From Gavia stellata (taxonomy: Eukaryota; Chordata; Aves; Gaviiformes; Gaviidae), in NCBI RefSeq assembly GCF_030936135.1, contig NC_082613.1:620001-684000 (forward strand): a DNA stretch of 64,000 nucleotides, given 5' to 3'. The translations under genes were made by a program, and so were the position numbers. The notes below the pieces were generated by a model. It saw nothing but the letters and a program-made list of their open reading frames with translations, did no database searches and was not told where the DNA came from. Shown piece after piece: positions 61,001 through 64,000 of this stretch. Each line of letters starts with the position of its first letter. Position 1 is the stretch's first letter.

Positions 61001-63301
61001 AGGATCTGATGCTAAAGCATCCTGGGATGTAGCCAAAGCAGTTGACTTTATGGTAACTAGGCATTGTTTTTTATATTTAACTTGTTCTTTCACTGGCAAA
61101 CTAGATTTCTAGGAGGAAAGGAAAAGTATTTCATTACCTGTGCTTTCCTCTATCACTTTTGGGAGGCAGTGGTAAACAGCTGTACTGCTAAGTCACTTAA
61201 TCAGATTTCTGTATGGTAAGCATCCATTGCATTCTCTCCAGTGAGAAGTGCACAGAGTTAATTTACCTTCTTATGCCTGAAAGACTCTACCTACGATTAG
61301 ATGCGAGGACTTGGCTTGACAGAACAGGAAAATTTGGTAGCCTACATCAGCTTTGGTGCTGGTGACCTTGCATGTGCTTGCCTGGAGCATGTGCACCCCA
61401 AGGAAGCGCTTCTTGTTGAGCATTACAGGTCCAGTGCTCTCGCTGGTGATGGCTCTAATGAGAAAATATTGCTCCGCTGGTGTGTGCCCACCTGCCAGCC
61501 GGCTGCATAATAAATCACACAAGCTGCGGCGAGCTAGCAGGGTCTGACAAGCTGCTTCCTCTGTTTAAGAACAAAACCAAAAAACAAACCCCAGAATGCA
61601 AAAGGTCACACGTGACATCAGTTACTTTGGCCTGTCGGTCTCCATGAAAATGGATGGCAGGTTCAGCTGGTGGACGTCGCCGGTCTTTCTCCAGGGGCAA
61701 ACTGCTCTGAGCTTACTGCCGGGCTGCTTTTCCCAGTGTTTTGAAGCAGGTGCTCTGTCTGAACATGACGAGTGGAATGGCCTCTTGCCTTCCACCTTTG
61801 GCCTCTGTTTGGGCAGGTCTCGCTAGTGAAACGCCGTATGTGCAGAGGAAGAATGAACCATCGGCATTCCCGCAGAAGCCAGTGGTCTTCTGCTACCAGA
61901 CCCCACCTGGGGTTTGGCCCCGTCAGTGTCCCTAACATAAAGCTGGAAGAGCAAAGCTGGGCATGTTGTACTTGTGCAGAATTTTCGGACTTGTTTTCTC
62001 ATTCATCAATCGATGATAAAGTTGGAAGTCTGACAGGTCTTTGAGTCTGCTGGAGTCATGTTCTGCACTGCTTAACAGCACCCTCAAATGGCCAGTAAAA
62101 GAGCAGGTTTTTTGTTCTATTTTGACAAAGAACATATAAATAATAGATACACTGGTTTGTTCCATATTCACAGTCTAATCGCTCAATTTAGAAATGTAAT
62201 TTGTATGTTTAAATTAAAATTTTAATTTGCAGATGGACACACTTCACAACCAGCAAAAGCAAAACCTGTTCCAAATTGAATGAAATGTTTTGTGAATTTA
62301 AATGAATTATTAAAAGCAGTACTTCTTTGGCGAGAAATATATGGATGTTAATGTTTTGGGGAACAAAGTGTTTCTTAAGAAACCGCAAATATCATCAACG
62401 TTTTGCCACTACTAGTGGGAAGTACTTTGAGAGACACCCATCACACCTTTTCTTTGTGTTGCTTTACAGGACATGGTGCGTCGGGGAGAGATAATAGACG
62501 ATGACATGGAAGACGAATTCTATCTTCGTCGCCTGGATGCCGGTCTCTTTGTTCTACAGCTCATTTGTTACATCATGGCAGAGATCTGTAATGCCAATGT
62601 TCCCCAGGTAAAGCTGTATACAAGGTTGGCAGATCACCTGTGTTTCCATCCATGATACAAACAAGACTCTAAATCCTTGCAAATACTGCCTCGTTGAATA
62701 ATCTTCTCTTTAATTCCCTTTTTGGGAGGAAACCTCCTGCTTATTGCACTTGTGTCCATACAGCTTCATCAAGTTACAGCAGTTAGGAGGGCATTAGTGG
62801 GTACAGAAGCTGATCATTGTCACTGAATTCATACAATCTGCCATGAGCGAGGTCACAGTTTGAAATGGAAAGGCCCTATTTCTGCCACTGCTGAGAGAGT
62901 AGTGGAAGGAGACGTTCTCTCAGAGGTCTCACAAGGGCACAGGCTGCAGCAGGTGACTTTTCTTGATTCATGCAAAATACTGCATCTCTGCGGGTGTGAA
63001 TACATTGGGGTTTGTGAATATGTTATGTGGTTACTTGTACCTGTGCCACATGCCCTCCTGAGTGTTTCTGAATATGTGCTCTGGGACTGTGGACTAGCAA
63101 GGCTGTGTTGGGTTTTGTGGTGCTCAGCATTTCCTGCTCTTCCGTCAGAGAAAGTGGGGAATAAGGGCTTGTGCATGGTTTTGTGTTGTATTGGATATTA
63201 CTTTCTTCTCTTTGCTGTCCCTGATCAGATTCGTCAGAGAGTCCATCAGATTCTGAACATGAGAGGCAGCTCCATTAAAATTGTTCGACACATCCTAAAG
63301 G
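13021..63301 (+). CDS. CTNNBL1: CTNNBL1, catenin beta-like 1 (15 of 16 predicted coding exons; 3' end outside window)
   Basis: Joined coding segments: 13021-13050, 21177-21365, 23808-23914, 25145-25284, 29370-29467, 31827-31920, 32822-32913, 36191-36263, 36547-36605, 37299-37447, 43488-43669, 54777-54874, 55987-56067, 62470-62607, 63229-63301. They sum to 1,603 nt with no frame break: 534 codons plus one base. I recognise the product from the start [10 protein letters not shown], the basic and acidic N-terminus and blocks such as [14 protein letters not shown] and [20 protein letters not shown]. The family is nuclear: a bipartite NLS region (residues about 16-31, KRPR and KARRK), an acidic run (68-75), then armadillo/HEAT-like helical repeats to the C-terminus. 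Known roles of the family are association with the Prp19/CDC5L spliceosome complex, binding of CDC5L and PRPF31, and binding of the antibody-diversifying deaminase AID. The ATG is in a strong context (GCCATGG). The expected last exon, about 29 codons, lies past 64,000. Intron 4 is AT-AC. Confidence 0.97.
16130..16330. promoter_or_regulatory. Candidate intronic regulatory element
   Basis: An AT-rich, CpG-free block with GGTAATTAAGG, TTTTAATTCTCATTAAG and TCAAATAAC; no repeat or coding identity. Proposed from composition only. Confidence 0.22.
18230..18520. promoter_or_regulatory. Candidate intronic regulatory element
   Basis: A CpG-poor block with CTTAATGCCTGCTTAATAGC, GGGAATTCAATTACTG and GCATTAATAATTGCAC, dense in homeodomain-type TAAT cores. 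No coding or repeat identity was recognised. Confidence 0.25.
21177..21365 (+). CDS. CTNNBL1: CTNNBL1 coding exon 2 (residues 11-73)
   Basis: Acceptor CTTTAG before PNRGTKRPR; donor GAG|GTAAAT; phase 0 on both sides, 63 codons. It carries the basic nuclear-localisation clusters (KRPR at 16-19, KARRK at 27-31), an Arg/His/Glu-rich charged stretch, and most of a Glu run that continues into the next exon. This is the least conserved, probably disordered, part of the family. Confidence 0.95.
21366..23807 (+). other. CTNNBL1 intron 2 (2.4 kb, GT-AG)
   Basis: Contains a (G)10 run (21,591-21,600), a 17-base direct repeat around 22,625-22,660 (CATGAGTGGGATGGTG twice) and T tracts near 23,160 and 23,452. 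Nothing else was recognised; the section 22,690-23,350 has an old-repeat texture but no family I can name. Confidence 0.85.
23808..23914 (+). CDS. CTNNBL1: CTNNBL1 coding exon 3 (residues 74-109)
   Basis: Acceptor GGTTAG before GAGGAACCT ([12 protein letters not shown]). It runs to NPEK, where the Lys codon is split AA|G by the GTAAGA donor. It contains the conserved [19 protein letters not shown] block. The acceptor is a TAGGAG tandem (NAGNAG), so use of the second AG would drop one Glu. Confidence 0.95.
23915..25144 (+). other. CTNNBL1 intron 3 (1.2 kb, GT-AG)
   Basis: No gene, RNA or repeat recognised apart from an A tract near 24,813. Pyrimidine-rich 3' end before TCTCAG. Confidence 0.85.
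25145..25284 (+). CDS. CTNNBL1: CTNNBL1 coding exon 4 (residues 109-156), upstream of the U12 intron
   Basis: Acceptor CTCAG before GTTCATGGAG. Encodes [33 protein letters not shown] and [12 protein letters not shown]. It ends with the first base of an Asp codon at ACACAG|ATATCCTT. No usable GT donor fits the conserved protein, whereas the AT donor restores the family sequence [13 protein letters not shown] exactly when joined to exon 5. Confidence 0.95.
25285..25292 (+). promoter_or_regulatory. U12-type 5' splice site (ATATCCTT)
   Basis: Exact match to the AT-AC minor-class donor, recognised in known systems by U11 and U6atac snRNAs. Confidence 0.93.
26188..26305 (+). repeat. MIR-like SINE relic
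   Basis: The order of landmarks follows MIR: GTGGAAAGGGCACTGGGCTTAG, a gap, then ATGACCTTAGGGAAGTAATTTA, corresponding to the MIR segment around GTGACCTTGGGCAAGTCACTTA. Strongly diverged; an alignment would be needed to fix the ends. Confidence 0.5.
27680..28122 (-). mobile_element. Old CR1 LINE fragment (ORF2 3' part), antisense
   Basis: Read on the minus strand it gives a diverged CR1 reverse-transcriptase C-terminus: [20 protein letters not shown] corresponds to the usual CR1 [20 protein letters not shown], and SRSREGIL and the weak QLWA/LPVKE segment follow in order. The plus strand shows the matching DNA text, such as CAGGTACAGGACTTTGCATT and TTCACGAGGTTCCTATTGG. Many substitutions and a missing 5' part mark it as an old, dead copy. 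Confidence 0.82.
29352..29369 (+). promoter_or_regulatory. U12 branch site and AC acceptor
   Basis: GTCCTTAAC followed by ACCTAGCAC and the exon. The branch motif pairs with U12 snRNA in known systems; its spacing to the AC end fits the class. Confidence 0.9.
29370..29467 (+). CDS. CTNNBL1: CTNNBL1 coding exon 5 (residues 156-188), downstream of the U12 intron
   Basis: It starts directly after CTAGCAC, so the intron ends in AC, not AG. The first two bases (AT) complete Asp156; then [32 protein letters not shown] and a GTAAGT donor in phase 0. Choosing an AG acceptor instead (AG at 29,365-29,366 or 29,381) breaks the frame or removes the conserved VSIA. Confidence 0.94.
29468..31826 (+). other. 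CTNNBL1 intron 5 (2.4 kb, GT-AG)
   Basis: No gene or named repeat recognised. A short (AC)6 plus C/A-rich simple repeat lies at 31,723-31,749, about 80 bases before the acceptor, and a T tract near 30,901. Confidence 0.85.
31827..31920 (+). CDS. CTNNBL1: CTNNBL1 coding exon 6 (residues 189-220)
   Basis: Acceptor GATTTAG; encodes [16 protein letters not shown] and [15 protein letters not shown]; ends in phase 1 at GTAAGT. Part of the armadillo-like helical core. Confidence 0.95.
31921..32821 (+). other. CTNNBL1 intron 6 (0.9 kb, GT-AG)
   Basis: Nothing recognised beyond the splice signals. Confidence 0.85.
32822..32913 (+). CDS. CTNNBL1: CTNNBL1 coding exon 7 (residues 220-250)
   Basis: Acceptor TTCTCAG; the first two bases complete Ala220, then [20 protein letters not shown] and [10 protein letters not shown]; donor GTAAGC in phase 0. 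Confidence 0.95.
32914..36190 (+). other. CTNNBL1 intron 7 (3.3 kb, GT-AG)
   Basis: Contains an ancient CR1-like fragment (listed separately), a C-rich run near 35,339-35,350 and CA-rich simple sequence at 35,956-36,015. Otherwise no feature was recognised. Confidence 0.85.
33865..33990 (-). mobile_element. Ancient CR1/L3-like LINE fragment, antisense
   Basis: The segment GCATCCTGTGGCAATGAGTT followed by CACAGTTTAACTCTGTCTTGT matches a well-known stretch of old amniote CR1 families, where the text reads catcctgtggcaatgagttc then cacagtttaactac. The orientation is antisense to the element's coding strand. Ends are approximate. Confidence 0.62.
36191..36263 (+). CDS. CTNNBL1: CTNNBL1 coding exon 8 (residues 251-275)
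   Basis: Acceptor CCAACAG; encodes [20 protein letters not shown] and QNND; the last base starts Asp275; donor GTGAGA. The following intron is only 283 bases. Confidence 0.95.
36264..36546 (+). other. CTNNBL1 intron 8 (283 bases, GT-AG)
   Basis: The shortest intron in the window; a long C/T tract leads to the GTCTAG acceptor. Confidence 0.88.
36547..36605 (+). CDS. CTNNBL1: CTNNBL1 coding exon 9 (residues 275-294)
   Basis: Pyrimidine-rich acceptor ending GTCTAG; encodes [19 protein letters not shown] after the split Asp; donor GTGAGT in phase 0. At 59 bases it is the shortest internal exon. Confidence 0.95.
36606..37298 (+). other. CTNNBL1 intron 9 (0.7 kb, GT-AG)
   Basis: Carries an antisense MIR relic; nothing else recognised. 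Confidence 0.85.
36738..36895 (-). repeat. MIR SINE relic, antisense
   Basis: The landmarks follow the MIR reverse complement in order: AATAATCCCTGTTTTAAAGA, GAGGTACACAGAAGTTAAAT, then GCATAGCAAGTTGGAGATAG, GGGTTGGAATTTGG and CCAAGCACTGGGCTGC. It is diverged but nearly collinear over 150 bases. Confidence 0.68.
37299..37447 (+). CDS. CTNNBL1: CTNNBL1 coding exon 10 (residues 295-344)
   Basis: Acceptor CACGCAG; encodes [40 protein letters not shown] and GLQLMNLML; ends in phase 2 (AG of Arg344) at GTACCC, a weaker donor than its neighbours. Confidence 0.95.
37448..43487 (+). other. CTNNBL1 intron 10 (6.0 kb, GT-AG)
   Basis: No gene, RNA or named repeat recognised. It holds a locally GC-rich block (about 42,130-42,740) with chance open frames, a T tract near 42,535 and an A-rich low-complexity stretch at 43,165-43,275. 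Confidence 0.82.
43488..43669 (+). CDS. CTNNBL1: CTNNBL1 coding exon 11 (residues 344-405)
   Basis: Acceptor TTTCCACAG; the first base completes Arg344, then [19 protein letters not shown], the [13 protein letters not shown] block and [11 protein letters not shown]. Donor GTAGGC in phase 1. The intron that follows is the longest in the window. Confidence 0.95.
48700..48800 (+). repeat. Possible MIR trace
   Basis: CCCCACTTTACCCATCAGTA followed by AAATCAG recalls the MIR text cctcagtttccccatctgta then aaatggg. Too short and diverged for certainty. Confidence 0.28.
49565..49591. repeat. (A)10(G)17 homopolymer junction
   Basis: Ten A followed directly by seventeen G. A G run of this length can form a quadruplex in the sense strand and pre-mRNA, and its length is error-prone in assemblies. 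Confidence 0.9.
51219..51243. repeat. (A)25 tract
   Basis: Uninterrupted run of 25 A, with a T10 run about 14 bases downstream. No SINE or processed pseudogene body was recognised upstream, so it is read as simple repeat. Confidence 0.85.
52858..53753 (+). pseudogene. Truncated CR1 ORF2 (reverse transcriptase C-terminus) with one nonsense codon
   Basis: Two collinear open blocks in the same frame are separated by a single TAA in the segment normally reading HLEYC. The 5' endonuclease and most of the reverse-transcriptase fingers are missing because of 5' truncation. The catalytic first Asp of FADD is Gly. It cannot encode an active enzyme. Confidence 0.85.
52858..53836 (+). mobile_element. 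CR1 LINE, 5'-truncated, with 3' UTR and octamer tail
   Basis: Carries the C-terminal part of the CR1 ORF2 reverse transcriptase ([18 protein letters not shown], then [40 protein letters not shown] and the [20 protein letters not shown] tail) and then the CR1 3' UTR (GATGATCTTACAGGTCTTTT). It ends in two octamers, ATTCTGTG and GTTCTGTG (53,820-53,835). The frame is open for about 300 codons except one stop at 53,328-53,330. The catalytic FADD motif reads FAGD (52,950-52,961). It is a dead but comparatively young copy, same strand as CTNNBL1. Confidence 0.93.
54777..54874 (+). CDS. CTNNBL1: CTNNBL1 coding exon 12 (residues 405-437)
   Basis: Acceptor ATCTCCAG; completes Glu405, then [20 protein letters not shown] and [12 protein letters not shown]; donor GTGAGT in phase 0. 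Confidence 0.95.
54875..55986 (+). other. CTNNBL1 intron 12 (1.1 kb, GT-AG)
   Basis: Nothing recognised beyond the splice signals. Confidence 0.85.
55987..56067 (+). CDS. CTNNBL1: CTNNBL1 coding exon 13 (residues 438-464)
   Basis: Acceptor CCTTGCAG; encodes [20 protein letters not shown] and KIDGEKH; donor GTATGT; 27 whole codons, so skipping it would keep the frame. Confidence 0.95.
56068..62469 (+). other. CTNNBL1 intron 13 (6.4 kb, GT-AG)
   Basis: No gene, RNA or clearly named repeat recognised; open frames of up to about 200 codons on either strand have no family resemblance. A modest A tract lies near 60,384. Confidence 0.82.
62470..62607 (+). CDS. CTNNBL1: CTNNBL1 coding exon 14 (residues 465-510)
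   Basis: Acceptor GCTTTACAG; encodes [40 protein letters not shown] and NANVPQ; donor GTAAAG; 46 whole codons. It has an acidic patch followed by hydrophobic helical sequence typical of the C-terminal repeats. Confidence 0.95.
62608..63228 (+). other. CTNNBL1 intron 14 (0.6 kb, GT-AG)
   Basis: Nothing recognised beyond the splice signals. One open frame reads from the intron into exon 15, but it is not supported as coding upstream of the acceptor. Confidence 0.85.
63229..63301 (+). CDS. CTNNBL1: CTNNBL1 coding exon 15 (residues 511-535)
   Basis: Acceptor CTGATCAG; encodes [20 protein letters not shown] and HILK; ends with the first base of a Glu codon at GTGAGT. The family continues with about 29 more residues, which must be in an exon beyond the window because no matching sequence follows before position 64,000. 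Confidence 0.94.
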
Positions 63302-64000
63302 GTGAGTTGAGATATTCCTATTCATGTTCCTCATCTCTACCAGCAACAGCTTGGTCATGACTTTCTAGGGTGAGCCTTCACATGTAATTCTCCTTGACTT
63401 CATGAGCATCTTCAGGCAGCAGTTGAGTAGTGTTCTGAGATCTGGGCAGGGCTGGAATCACCCTGATAAGAGGCATGCTTTACCTTGGGGTTAGGACACT
63501 TGCTGTTGTCTGCTGTCATGGGACAGCACATCACTTCGTGCTGCCATCAGCTGCAGACTGGCTGGAAGGCGCTGCTGACATTAATGCTAGAGTAAATATT
63601 TAAGGGAAGTGTATATGCATGCTAGAGGGAAGAATAGTGGAGTCTCATCGTTCATTAACATGGCCCTGCACTTTACCATCTGCACCATATTAGTATCCGT
63701 GGTGTATTTGTCTTGTTCTTAGTGTCAGATTAATATGGATTATAGCATTAAAGTATCCTCTGTAGCTTTAAAATGTAGCTGTTGTGATTTGCAACCCCAG
63801 TTTTAAAGTACTGCTTGTTATTTTTAATGCTTATGTTGAATTAGAGCAATGCTTATTTGAGCTGTGGCTCTCATCTGTAGCCTGCTGTCCTTCAGCAGAA
63901 GCAGCCAACTGAACGGGGGAAGAGGACAGGACTCAGACTCTCCCCACAGCCCCCTCTGAGCTGCGAGGCTTAGCTGGAGAGCTGGTAATCTGCTGCCCGC
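63302..64000 (+). other. CTNNBL1 intron 15, start only
   Basis: Begins with GTGAGT and runs off the window. No match to the expected last exon (EYAENIGDGRSPEFRE-like) was found in any frame. Confidence 0.85.

Overview
The window is vertebrate nuclear DNA, almost certainly from a bird. The evidence is CR1 retrotransposons (one fairly young copy with the avian-type octamer tail and at least two old ones), no recognisable L1 or Alu-like repeats, compact introns, and a GC-rich intergenic stretch next to a lower-GC gene body. No prokaryotic feature (operon, CRISPR, IS, tRNA or rRNA gene) is present.

Layout. Positions 1 to about 12,100 are intergenic. I found no gene there, only GC-rich sequence with small degenerate tandem repeats, interrupted about once per kilobase by AT-rich islands that resemble conserved non-coding elements. 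A CpG island (about 12,180-13,460) holds the promoter and first exon of one plus-strand gene, CTNNBL1 (catenin beta-like 1). That gene fills the rest of the window. Fifteen coding exons can be placed to the base between 13,021 and 63,301. They join without a frame break into 534 complete codons plus one base. The human protein is 563 residues, so the last exon (about 29 codons, predicted exon 16) should lie just beyond position 64,000.

CTNNBL1 is an armadillo-repeat nuclear protein associated with the Prp19/CDC5L spliceosome complex. The most notable feature is intron 4 (25,285-29,369). It begins with the U12-type 5' splice signal ATATCCTT, carries a near-perfect U12 branch site (GTCCTTAAC) ten bases before its end, and ends in AC. 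A gene for a spliceosome-associated protein therefore appears to need the minor spliceosome for its own mRNA. All other introns are GT-AG.

The introns carry a 5'-truncated CR1 in intron 11 (about 52,858-53,836, sense), an older antisense CR1 piece in intron 4 (about 27,680-28,122), a still older CR1-like piece in intron 7 (about 33,865-33,990), two or three MIR-like SINE relics, an (A)10(G)17 homopolymer junction and an (A)25 tract. No RNA gene or second protein-coding gene was recognised on either strand.
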